Assembly: GCA_002869365.1 (NCBI GenBank)
Contig: PKTA01000200.1
Span: forward strand, 1-62,202
Direction of reading: 5' to 3'
Length of the DNA stretch: 62,202 nucleotides
Source: Marinilabiliales bacterium
Lineage (GTDB): Bacteria > Bacteroidota > Bacteroidia > Bacteroidales > F082
Under the pieces are notes generated by a model that was not told the DNA's origin, did not search any database, and saw only the letters and a program-made list of their open reading frames with translations. Made by a program: the position numbers and the translations under genes. This document shows, in pieces, positions 46,422 to 54,109 of the stretch (within the stretch, counting starts at the first letter, position 1; every line of letters begins with the position of its first letter).

Positions 46422-48671
46422 ATGCCGGTAAACAAAGAAAAAGCTGAAGAAGAAAGGTTGGAGATACTACGTAGGTATCGTAGGCTGATAGAAGTATGGC
46501 ATACAAGAAAGGAAACTACCGACCGATGGATGGTTAGAAAAGCCTTTAGAGTTGCTGCTGACGCTCATAAAGATATGAGGCGTAAAACAGGAGAACCCTT
46601 TATATATCATCCTCTGGAAGTAGCCACTATAGCAGCCGGAGAGATTGGTTTGGGAAGAACATCAATAATTGCAGCATTACTTCATGATACTGTTGAAGAT
46701 ACCGAACTTAGCCTTAAGGACATAGTAATTATGTTTGATGAGGAAGTGGCTAAAATTATTGATGGTTTAACCAAGATAGATGAGATATCAGACAGCAATA
46801 CAACTGCCCAATCGGAGACATTAAAAAAGATAATACTCACTCTTTCGGAAGATGTTAGAGTTATTTTAATAAAACTTTCTGATCGCCTTCATAATATGCG
46901 TACTATGGAGATTATGCCTCGCGAAAAGCAAATGAAAATAGCTTCCGAAACTCAATATATATATGCTCCTCTGGCTAATAGATTAGGTTTATATAAAATA
47001 AAAAGTGAACTTGAAGATTTGTCTTTTAAGTATTTGCAACCTGATGTTTATAGTAACATTAAAAAGCAAATTGAAAAAGTTACAGAAAGTAAACTTGATT
47101 TTTATAATGAATTCACTAAGCCAATAGAAGAAGGACTGAACAAACTGAGTTTGGATTTTAAAATACAAAGCAATGTTCATTCAGTTTACTCCATGTGGAG
47201 AAAAATGAAAAAAAGCGAACTTTCAATTAGTGAAATCAGAGATACGGAAAGTATCGACATAATTATTGATTCTGATTTGGACAGTGAAAAATTTAATTGC
47301 TGGGCTGTTTATTCTGTAATCACCTCCATTTATAAACCAAACTCCAAAAGGTTACGCGATTGGATAAGTACTCCAAAAGCAAATGGATACGAAGCCATAC
47401 ATACTACTGTTATGAGTAATACCGGTGAGTGGGTTGATGTTCATATACGATCGAAGCGAATGGATGAAATTGCCAGCAAAGGCTATGCTGCGCACTGGAA
47501 ATATAAAAATGGTAGCCAGGCTGAAATAGGGTTGGATCACTGGTTAAGAAGAACAAGGGAATTAATTAGTGATGATAGTGACGATGAAACAATAAATTTC
47601 ATCAATGATTTTCAAAGTAATTTGTTTTCTGATGAAATAATTGTTTTTACTCCCAAAGGAGATGTGAAGTCACTGCCTCTGGGATCTACTGTTCTTGATT
47701 ATGCTTATTCTATACACTCCGACTTGGGAAACCATTGTTTAGGGGCTACCATAAATCATAAACTGGTTCCAATTGATTACGTATTAAAAACAGGTGATCA
47801 GGTAAAAGTACTCGACTCTAAGAATGTAAATCCTACTACCGATTGGTATAAATATGTAAATACTGCCAGATCTAAATCGAAAATAAAACTGGCAATAAAA
47901 AATGAACGCAAAAAGCATAGGGAAAGCGGTGAAGATAAGTTACGCGAGTTTTTTAAGCAGTTGAATATTCAATATTCAAAGGCAAATATTGCTATATTAA
48001 TGCAAGTATTTAAACTGAAAAGCCCGCTTGATTTATTCTACTTCGTTGATGAAAACAAAATAAATCTTAAAGACATTAAGGAATCCTTTCCTGCCGGAGA
48101 AGGATGGAGCGGATGGCTGCGTAAAAATTTGAGAATCCCATATTTAAATATGCGAAGTTCTGCACCTAAAGAAGATATTAATAAAGTTGAGGATGACAAA
48201 AATGGGAAAAATCAGGAGATTGATGATAAACTTAAAAGTCCGGATTATACAGTAGAAAAATGTTGTAATCCAATTCCCGGCGATTCGGTTATTGGATTAT
48301 ATTTTCCAGGAGAGCCTATACAAGTGCACAGAACAGGTTGTGGAAGAGCAACCCAATTAATGTCGCATTATGGAAAAAATATTGTAAAAACCAAGTGGAA
48401 GCAAAAGGAAGGTATTACATTTTTGGCAAGTTTAAAAATAAAAGCAGTTGACAAAATGGGATTGCTTTCCAAACTTACTCTGGTTGCAAGTAACGATATG
48501 AAAGTAAATATTAGAAGTATGTATTTACGAAGTTCTGAAGGACTAACAGATATAGGTTTATCATTGTACGTGCCAGATACCCAGGTTCTTAAAAGACTGA
48601 TTAAAAAATTGAAAAAGATAAAAGAAGTTATAAAAATTGTTAGAGTTGATAATCTTGATGACTTTGTTTAA
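46422..48671 (+). CDS. long RelA/SpoT protein with intact hydrolase and degenerate synthetase
   Basis: A 749-residue (p)ppGpp metabolism protein with the full RSH architecture: HD hydrolase (about 35-190), synthetase (about 235-360), TGS (about 395-460), helical linker, CC/zinc-finger domain (VEKCCNPIPGD, near 610) and ACT. The hydrolase keeps His63, HDTVED (88-93), Asp154 and Asn158. The synthetase has lost key residues. The GRxKS nucleotide-binding motif is SNVHS (251-253). The Arg of FDLxAIRI is Asp279 within RDTESIDI. The second metal ligand Glu is Asp339, and the Gln after it is His341 (VDVHIRS). It is thus probably a ppGpp hydrolase only. It precedes a Fur-family regulator. Confidence 0.9.
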   Translation: MPVNKEKAEEERLEILRRYRRLIEVWHTRKETTDRWMVRKAFRVAADAHKDMRRKTGEPFIYHPLEVATIAAGEIGLGRTSIIAALLHDTVEDTELSLKDIVIMFDEEVAKIIDGLTKIDEISDSNTTAQSETLKKIILTLSEDVRVILIKLSDRLHNMRTMEIMPREKQMKIASETQYIYAPLANRLGLYKIKSELEDLSFKYLQPDVYSNIKKQIEKVTESKLDFYNEFTKPIEEGLNKLSLDFKIQSNVHSVYSMWRKMKKSELSISEIRDTESIDIIIDSDLDSEKFNCWAVYSVITSIYKPNSKRLRDWISTPKANGYEAIHTTVMSNTGEWVDVHIRSKRMDEIASKGYAAHWKYKNGSQAEIGLDHWLRRTRELISDDSDDETINFINDFQSNLFSDEIIVFTPKGDVKSLPLGSTVLDYAYSIHSDLGNHCLGATINHKLVPIDYVLKTGDQVKVLDSKNVNPTTDWYKYVNTARSKSKIKLAIKNERKKHRESGEDKLREFFKQLNIQYSKANIAILMQVFKLKSPLDLFYFVDENKINLKDIKESFPAGEGWSGWLRKNLRIPYLNMRSSAPKEDINKVEDDKNGKNQEIDDKLKSPDYTVEKCCNPIPGDSVIGLYFPGEPIQVHRTGCGRATQLMSHYGKNIVKTKWKQKEGITFLASLKIKAVDKMGLLSKLTLVASNDMKVNIRSMYLRSSEGLTDIGLSLYVPDTQVLKRLIKKLKKIKEVIKIVRVDNLDDFV

Positions 48672-48748
48672 ATCGTTTGCAGATTTTTTATTTATAATTA
48701 AACCATATAAGAATAATTTGTATTTTTACACCTTTAAAGAAATAGAAT

Positions 48749-49225
48749 ATGAAGTCTAATTCAAAAAAGGATACTTACGAAGCAGTAAAAGATATTTTTA
48801 CTGAATATTTAGAGGCAAGAGGTCATAGAAAAACCCCTGAGAGGTACACTATTCTCAAGGAAATATATGCAACTGAAGGTCATTTTGATATAGAAACGCT
48901 TTATATTAAAATGAAAAACAACAAGTACAGGGTTAGTCGTGCTACACTATATAATACCATTGAATTGCTTTTGGATTGTAATCTGGTAACAAAACATCAG
49001 TTTGGAAATAATTGTGCACAATTTGAACGCTCATTTAAATTTAAACAACACGACCATTTTGTTTGTTTGGATGACGGCACTGTTTTGGAGTTTTGTGATC
49101 CACGATTACAAGAAATTCAGAAATCTGTTGAAGAATTATTAGGTGTTGAAGTTAATTATCACTCTTTAACATTCTATGGTAAGTGTAAAGGCTCGGTTGC
49201 TAAAAAAGCCAAAAAAAAGAGCTAA
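48749..49225 (+). CDS. Fur-family transcriptional regulator
   Basis: A 158-residue DNA-binding regulator. An N-terminal winged helix ([26 protein letters not shown]) is followed by [20 protein letters not shown]. The dimerisation domain shows [15 protein letters not shown], the place where Fur has HHDHLICLDCGKVIEF. The first half of the usual structural Zn-binding CxxC is present, but the second cysteine is Asp, so the structural zinc site is altered. Which metal or stress it reads cannot be told from sequence. It lies 77 bases after the RelA/SpoT gene and ends before a terminator-like hairpin. Confidence 0.9.
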   Translation: MKSNSKKDTYEAVKDIFTEYLEARGHRKTPERYTILKEIYATEGHFDIETLYIKMKNNKYRVSRATLYNTIELLLDCNLVTKHQFGNNCAQFERSFKFKQHDHFVCLDDGTVLEFCDPRLQEIQKSVEELLGVEVNYHSLTFYGKCKGSVAKKAKKKS

Positions 49226-49264
49226 TTGTTATCAACAATATTGTTTAACAGACTTTCATTTTAG

Positions 49265-49272
49265 TACTTTTG
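49265..49272 (+). promoter_or_regulatory. -7 box (TACTTTTG) of purA
   Basis: TAnnTTTG match 58 bases upstream of purA and 17 bases upstream of the hairpin at 49290. If used, transcription starts about ten bases before the hairpin. Confidence 0.45.
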
Positions 49273-49289
49273 TGCAAATAAAATTATAG

Positions 49290-49310
49290 CCCTGTGCATC
49301 AGGGTTTTTT
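49290..49310 (+). terminator. hairpin with T tract between the Fur-family gene and purA
   Basis: CCCTG, loop TGCAT, CAGGG, then six T. It is a good intrinsic terminator for the Fur-family gene. It also lies downstream of the apparent purA promoter and so could act as an attenuator in the purA leader. Confidence 0.75.
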
Positions 49311-49330
49311 ATTGAGTAAAATTTAATAAA

Positions 49331-50623
49331 ATGAAAGTTGACGTATTATTAGGTCTTCAATGGGGCGACGAAGGCAAAGGTAAAATTGTTGATGTACTCA
49401 GCCCTAAGTACGATATTATTGCCCGTTTTCAAGGTGGCCCCAATGCCGGTCATACAATTGAATTTGAAGGAAAGAAATTTGTACTGCATACCATTCCATC
49501 AGGTATTTTTATCGATAAATCCATAAATGTTATTGGAAATGGTGTAATAATCGACCCTTTCATTTTAAAATCCGAAATCACCAAGCTTAAAGATGCTAAT
49601 ATTCCAATTGGCAGTAATCTTTTGGTATCCCGTAAAGCACATGTTATTATGCCTACTCATAGGTTGCTGGATGCAGTATATGAAAAATCGAAGGGTAAAG
49701 ATAAAATCGGATCCACATTAAAAGGTATTGGACCAACTTATACTGATAAGGTTTCACGTAACGGATTGAGAGTAGGGGATATAGAAGCCGAGGATTTTGC
49801 TGAAAGATATCAAAAAGCCCGTGCGAGACATATGAATATCATCAATAATTTTAATTATGATTTGGATGAGTTCGTATTCGATGGTTTTAAATTCGATGAA
49901 TATGAAAAGCAATGGATGCAAGCATTAGAAACACTGAAAGGTCTCGAAAAAATTAATAGTGAATACTACCTTAATAATGCCCTTAAAGAAGGAAAAAAAA
50001 TACTTGCAGAAGGAGCCCAGGGAACAATGCTCGACATTGATTTTGGTTCATATCCATTTGTAACTTCTTCAAATACTATTACGGCAGGCGTATGTAATGG
50101 CTTGGGAATTGCACCAACTAATGTAGGAAGGGTATTTGGTATTTTTAAAGCTTACTGTACAAGAGTAGGCAGTGGCCCTTTTCCAACAGAATTGTTTGAT
50201 AATGATGGTGAGGAAATGAGAAAAATTGGACATGAGTTTGGTGCCACAACAGGCAGACCGCGTAGATGTGGATGGCTGGATTTGCATGCTTTAAAATATG
50301 CAATTATGTTAAATGGTGTTACCGACCTGATGATGATGAAGGCTGACGTATTAAATACTTTTGAAGAAATTAAAGTGGCTACATCATATGATTATAAAGG
50401 AAATAATACTTCTGAAATTCCTTATGAGTTGGTTCTTGATGATGATTTTAAGGCTAATTTTAAGTCGTTTAAAGGATGGAAAAATGAGCTTAAAGACTGT
50501 TCAAATTATAGTGATTTTCCTGAGGAACTCACAAATTACATCAAGTATATTGAGCAAGAGACAAACACTCCAATAAATATTGTTTCCATAGGACCTGACC
50601 GGAGTGAGACTATTTTAAAATAG
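49331..50623 (+). CDS. purA: adenylosuccinate synthetase
   Basis: PurA couples IMP and aspartate with GTP hydrolysis to give adenylosuccinate, the first committed step to AMP. The 430 residues begin with the GTP-binding loop GDEGKGK (12-18) and continue with GGPNAGHT, a KGIGPTY block, ATTGRPRRCGWLDL (about 297-310) and the C-terminal INIVSIGPDRSETILK. The last segment reappears twice in the noncoding DNA downstream (see the repeat features). It is likely monocistronic, with its own promoter and a leader hairpin. Confidence 0.96.
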   Translation: MKVDVLLGLQWGDEGKGKIVDVLSPKYDIIARFQGGPNAGHTIEFEGKKFVLHTIPSGIFIDKSINVIGNGVIIDPFILKSEITKLKDANIPIGSNLLVSRKAHVIMPTHRLLDAVYEKSKGKDKIGSTLKGIGPTYTDKVSRNGLRVGDIEAEDFAERYQKARARHMNIINNFNYDLDEFVFDGFKFDEYEKQWMQALETLKGLEKINSEYYLNNALKEGKKILAEGAQGTMLDIDFGSYPFVTSSNTITAGVCNGLGIAPTNVGRVFGIFKAYCTRVGSGPFPTELFDNDGEEMRKIGHEFGATTGRPRRCGWLDLHALKYAIMLNGVTDLMMMKADVLNTFEEIKVATSYDYKGNNTSEIPYELVLDDDFKANFKSFKGWKNELKDCSNYSDFPEELTNYIKYIEQETNTPINIVSIGPDRSETILK

Positions 50624-50667
50624 ATAGTTCTGGAATAATATTAAATTTTGATACCTATTCCCATAGA

Positions 50668-50790
50668 AATCCCGTTAGGGATTGAATGTGGGTAGAAAAA
50701 TATAAACGTTAATTTTATATTCCGTCCCATCCGGGACGGGGGAAATGAATAATCGAATTTTCTACCAATATTCGGCACCTAACGGAGCCT
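50668..50790. repeat. palindromic element, copy 1
   Basis: The left arm CCCGTTAGGGATTGAATGTG with GGTAGAAAA (50671-50699) is inversely matched by a right arm TTTTCTACC...CACCTAACGG (50757-50785). A central hairpin CCGTCCC-ATC-CGGGACGG lies at about 50722-50739. It looks like a nonautonomous MITE/REP-type element; no transposase is nearby. Confidence 0.65.
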
Positions 50791-50865
50791 GAAATATATT
50801 TATTTTCCTGATTTAGATGGTTTTTAACGAAGATATCACAATGTGGAAAACAGAATACGAACGTT

Positions 50866-50918
50866 CGAATAAACATTGTTTCAATAGACCCTGATAGGAG
50901 TGAGACATTTTAAAATTA
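50866..50918 (+). repeat. purA 3'-end copy 2
   Basis: It can be read in the purA frame as INIVSIDPDRSETF followed by a stop, against the true INIVSIGPDRSETILK. It is out of the purA reading frame context and is noncoding. It is one of three similar tails about 300 bases apart. Confidence 0.75.
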
Positions 50919-50973
50919 GGCATTGGGAATTAATACAATTTATATTTTTTTATTGATACCTGTACCCATATAA

Positions 50974-51095
50974 ATCCCGTTAGGGATTGAATGTGGGTAG
51001 AAAATCAAATTGTTAATATTTGTGTTCCGTCCCAGCTGGGACGGGATAATTGAATATACCGAATTTTCTACCCGTATTTGGCACCTAACGGAGCC
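50974..51095. repeat. palindromic element, copy 2
   Basis: Left arm at 50976-51004, a perfect central palindrome CCGTCCCAGCTGGGACGG at 51027-51044, and a right arm at 51064-51095. The left half differs from copy 1 at many positions, whereas the right arm and flank are nearly identical. This suggests recent gene conversion or duplication of that half. Confidence 0.65.
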
Positions 51096-51172
51096 TGAAA
51101 TATATTTATTTTCCTGATTTAGATGGTTTTTAACGAAGATATCACAATGTGGAAAACAGAATACGAACCTTC

Positions 51173-51226
51173 CAATAAATATTGTTTCCATAAGACCTGA
51201 CCGGAGTGAGACTATCTTAAAATAGT
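51173..51226 (+). repeat. purA 3'-end copy 3
   Basis: It can be read as PINIVSIRPDRSETILK and then TAG, nearly identical to the real purA end. It also reaches the 3' end of the convergent GtrA gene, whose stop codon (51217-51219) lies inside it on the other strand. Confidence 0.8.
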
Positions 51227-51639
51227 AAAGCCGTAACGTGAGCAGGATTGAAGGTTATTAATGCATTGGCAAAAAAGTTCCAAATTGTTACTACGCCAAT
51301 TGCAAATATCTTTGAAAAGTAAAAGTTCCACTTAAATTTACTTACCAATATCCATAAAATAAGTGTATTTATTGCTAATCCTACCATTGATATAAGAATA
51401 AACTCGCTGTATTCGACCATCACCTTTGGGTTTGTACTTTCAAATGTCCAAACTCTGTTGAAAATATAATTTGTACTTGCAGCAGTAGTAAATCCTATGG
51501 CATTAGCAACGTACTTTGGGATTCCTAACTTTTCTTTTGTAAGCCATGTTATTCCAAAGTCGACAAAAACACCCGAAAATCCAACAATTCCAAACTTGAT
51601 AAACTTTTGAAATAACTCAGTTGTAAAGATATCTGTCAT
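51217..51639 (-). CDS. GtrA-family membrane protein
   Basis: A 140-residue protein with four predicted membrane helices, matching the GtrA family: FIKFGIVGFSGVFVDFGITWLT near the N-terminus, the NAIGFTTAASTNYIFNRVWTF block near residue 48, and an NFFANALITF block near the end. GtrA proteins are thought to flip or transport polyprenyl-phosphate-linked sugars for surface glycosylation. The GT39 protein encoded at 10909 uses such donors in general, but the genes are far apart. The last residues and the stop codon overlap the third purA-tail repeat. Confidence 0.88.
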   Translation of the reverse strand: MTDIFTTELFQKFIKFGIVGFSGVFVDFGITWLTKEKLGIPKYVANAIGFTTAASTNYIFNRVWTFESTNPKVMVEYSEFILISMVGLAINTLILWILVSKFKWNFYFSKIFAIGVVTIWNFFANALITFNPAHVTALLF

Positions 51640-51756
51640 TTGATTTTTTTGTATCCTTCGGAACTAATTCCGGGATGTTAGTATTTTTAACTTAAAAAAG
51701 TGCAAATTTATAAAAACTTCAACGCCAATATTAAGTTTATATTCTAGGCAAAGGAA

Positions 51757-51794
51757 TAAAAAAAAGCCACCCGGCCTGAGGCAAGATGGCTTTT
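51757..51794 (-). terminator. intrinsic terminator of the first tandem T9SS gene
   Basis: On the minus strand AAAAGCCA and TGGCTTTT arms with inner GCCT/AGGC pairing, followed by a T run. It shares the GGCCTGAGGC core with the gap terminator. Confidence 0.85.
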
Positions 51795-51815
51795 AATATT
51801 TTATTTATGCGATTG

Positions 51816-53801
51816 TTATTCAACAATCATCTTACGAGTTACTTTGTTTTCACCTGCAGTTACAGTATAGAAATAAACTCCTGAAGTAAGATCAGTACCA
51901 CTAATTGTAAGTGTGTGTGATCCGTTTGCCATATAACCATAATCTTTAGTAACAACTTTTTGTCCTGTTAAAGTATAAACTTCAAGACTTAAGTTACTTC
52001 CTTCGTTAAGAGAAACTGTAACATAAGTTTCGTTGTTAAAAGGATTAGGGAAGTTTTGTGAAACACTTGACAAATTATTTTCGGGGACAACAGGATTGTT
52101 GATACCTTGTATAGTAAAGTCAGCATCTGTGAAATAGAAATCTTGAATATACTGAAATTGAACAGGGGCAATAGGATCTGCTGGATCCATTTCCTGGAAG
52201 ATAAATGGAATGTTGTATCCATTTTCATTTGTAAAACAGAAATTTCCTGCTGTTCCATAATAAGATTGCCACATTCCTGATGAGAAAAGTGTAACGTTTG
52301 TTGGACCATCACCATCACCATTTGATGTTTTCATATAGGTTGCAGGATCAAAACCACGGCACCAGATATTTGGACGATCATTATCTTCAGCATCTTCAAT
52401 ATCTGTATCCAGCCAAGAGAAAAAGAATTTATTCTCACTTGGAGTTGAAGTAATTTTTACTCTGTTATCACTAGAGATATCACCAAAAGTTCCACGGAAT
52501 GTATTGGGGCGTCCCATTTCTTCAACAAACCATGTTGTTCCACCATCAGTTGTAAATATGTCAACTACAGCAGTATAACCTGAAGCTGAAATAATTGATT
52601 GAGGATCACTACCTGTTGGTCCTATAAGTACACCAATATGAAGGTTACCATTAGCATCAACAGCCAAATCGTGCTCAAAAGCTGTTGTATAAGAAATTTC
52701 TTCACGTGTAGGTACTGGTGGCTCAAAAAGGTCAGCAATTAACTGATCTGTAAGGTGGTTATATACAATACCCCCTAGCCCGTCAGGTCCGTCAAGTTGG
52801 ATAAATGTTGGATCTGACCATGTTGCACCACCATCAGTAGTCTTTAAAATAATTGGGTAATAATTGCTATAACCACTCAGTTGTTCTGCTTCTCCGTCAT
52901 TACCTAGAACACAAATATATCCTATTTGTCCGTCAGGTGAAAATGCAACTTTTTGGTCTGCGCTACCACTTGATACGCTAAGATCTAAATCAAAACCTTC
53001 AATAGCATATAAGTAATCCATAGCATCATCATTCCACACACCGGTAGTTACTGCAAGAGCACCATTATATGTAGTTCCATCTACATCGTAATCATCATCT
53101 ACACCAACCATAAACCCTTGACTTGATAGTCCATAACCACCTGGAACACTAATCATTAAGTCAGTAGTTTCGTCATAAGTAATTAGGTTTCTTGTGGCAT
53201 CAGTTGGGTCATTAAGATTAGCAACACCAACACCATAGCCACCCCAACCACCATTGGAATCCCATAACAATGGAAAATAGAAGTTTAGATAAGGTCCGTT
53301 TCCGCCTTCTGGATTAGCAATACCGGCACTAGGATAACGTCCTGCATCTTTAAAATATGTGCCTCCTTCGTTATCTATAGCAACCCAAAATTCAGCTTGA
53401 GTAGTCCAAGTTTGACCACCATCCATTGAAACATCGTATCCCATATCACCGGAATATCCACCTGGATCTAAATCTCCACCCATACGGTGTATGAACGCTA
53501 CAGTATTTAAATCGGGACGTACCGGAATTGGATTTTGACTTCCACTGAAACCATATGCATTTGCTGCAGTACCAATTGGTACGATGGTAACAATATTTGC
53601 ATCACGGTCGGCTGCAGGAATAACAAGTTTTGCTTTAGTTTGTGATTTTGTAATTGCGGTTGATTTTATCGGCTCAACACTGAATGCCTGCTTTTCAATT
53701 TTTTTCTGCGATTTAGTATCAATCTTGATCTTATAGGCTTGTTGAGCCATAGAACTTAAGCCTATACCAATAGCCAACGCAAACAGTAAAATTTTTTTCA
53801 T
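51816..53801 (-). CDS. secreted Asp-box protein with T9SS sorting domain (tandem paralogue 1)
   Basis: A 661-residue secreted protein and the most divergent in gene order of four tandem paralogues. The signal peptide ends at MAQQ (about residue 20). A short KIDTKSQKKIE prologue follows, then a domain with the Asp-box pattern SxDxGxTW repeated (SMDGGQTW, TTDGGATW, TTDGGTTW), as in sialidase-like beta-propellers. Other shared blocks are HRMGGDLDPGGYSGDMGYD and WLDTDIEDAEDNDRPNIW. A type A T9SS domain ends the protein (QNFPNPFNNETYVTV ... RKMIVE). No catalytic residue set is recognised, so function is unknown. Confidence 0.85.
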   Translation of the reverse strand: MKKILLFALAIGIGLSSMAQQAYKIKIDTKSQKKIEKQAFSVEPIKSTAITKSQTKAKLVIPAADRDANIVTIVPIGTAANAYGFSGSQNPIPVRPDLNTVAFIHRMGGDLDPGGYSGDMGYDVSMDGGQTWTTQAEFWVAIDNEGGTYFKDAGRYPSAGIANPEGGNGPYLNFYFPLLWDSNGGWGGYGVGVANLNDPTDATRNLITYDETTDLMISVPGGYGLSSQGFMVGVDDDYDVDGTTYNGALAVTTGVWNDDAMDYLYAIEGFDLDLSVSSGSADQKVAFSPDGQIGYICVLGNDGEAEQLSGYSNYYPIILKTTDGGATWSDPTFIQLDGPDGLGGIVYNHLTDQLIADLFEPPVPTREEISYTTAFEHDLAVDANGNLHIGVLIGPTGSDPQSIISASGYTAVVDIFTTDGGTTWFVEEMGRPNTFRGTFGDISSDNRVKITSTPSENKFFFSWLDTDIEDAEDNDRPNIWCRGFDPATYMKTSNGDGDGPTNVTLFSSGMWQSYYGTAGNFCFTNENGYNIPFIFQEMDPADPIAPVQFQYIQDFYFTDADFTIQGINNPVVPENNLSSVSQNFPNPFNNETYVTVSLNEGSNLSLEVYTLTGQKVVTKDYGYMANGSHTLTISGTDLTSGVYFYTVTAGENKVTRKMIVE

Positions 53802-53850
53802 TTTAAATAATAATTAATTAAACAATGTATTTTTTATGGTTTATAATTAA

Positions 53851-53858
53851 CAAAGATA
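53851..53858 (-). promoter_or_regulatory. -7 box (TATCTTTG) of T9SS paralogue 1
   Basis: TAnnTTTG match on the minus strand, 49 bases upstream of the start. The same box and a similar leader are found in front of paralogue 2. Confidence 0.5.
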
Positions 53859-54051
53859 ATACTATTCTTTTGCCAATTAAGATTTAGCAAATAAATAAAA
53901 TCATCTCAAATGATAATAAGACAAAGTTATCGGCTAGTTAAGTTGCATGATACTTTGTTAATTAATTGGTAAAATAATTATTGTTTGCAATACTGTTTTC
54001 AACTAACTGACTAAATAAAAGGGGTTGGTATTAATTGTTTTACATAGTGAT

Positions 54052-54092
54052 AAAAAAAGCCTTCCTGGATTTTTCCAGGAAGGCTTTTTTTT
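54052..54092 (-). terminator. intrinsic terminator of T9SS paralogue 2
   Basis: GCCTTCCTGGA, loop, TCCAGGAAGGC, with A/T runs on both sides, so it could work in both directions. Confidence 0.9.
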
Positions 54093-54109
54093 ATAAATTC
54101 AATGTTTGT

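Larger units (their letters stand above)
50624..51216. other. gene-free tandem array between purA and the GtrA gene
   Basis: Two units of about 300 bases. Each consists of a palindromic element, a shared flank and a copy of the purA 3' end. The flank is identical over 89 bases between the units (50774-50862 and 51080-51168). No functional ORF is present. Unit spacing is 296 bases (purA tail to copy 2) and 306 bases (copy 2 to copy 3). Confidence 0.85.
53802..54109. other. spacer between T9SS paralogues 1 and 2
   Basis: It holds the promoter of paralogue 1 (TATCTTTG box at 53851-53858) and the terminator of paralogue 2 (54052-54092). The rest is AT-rich and shows nothing. Confidence 0.6.

Noticed and set aside
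50941..51191. 83-residue minus-strand open frame across the palindromic element.
   Set aside because: It runs through the inverted arms and the purA-tail copy, both explained as repeats.
50624..51216. CRISPR-like array suggested by the repeated units.
   Set aside because: Only two units of about 300 bases, with internal palindromes and gene-end copies; no short repeats with spacers and no cas genes.
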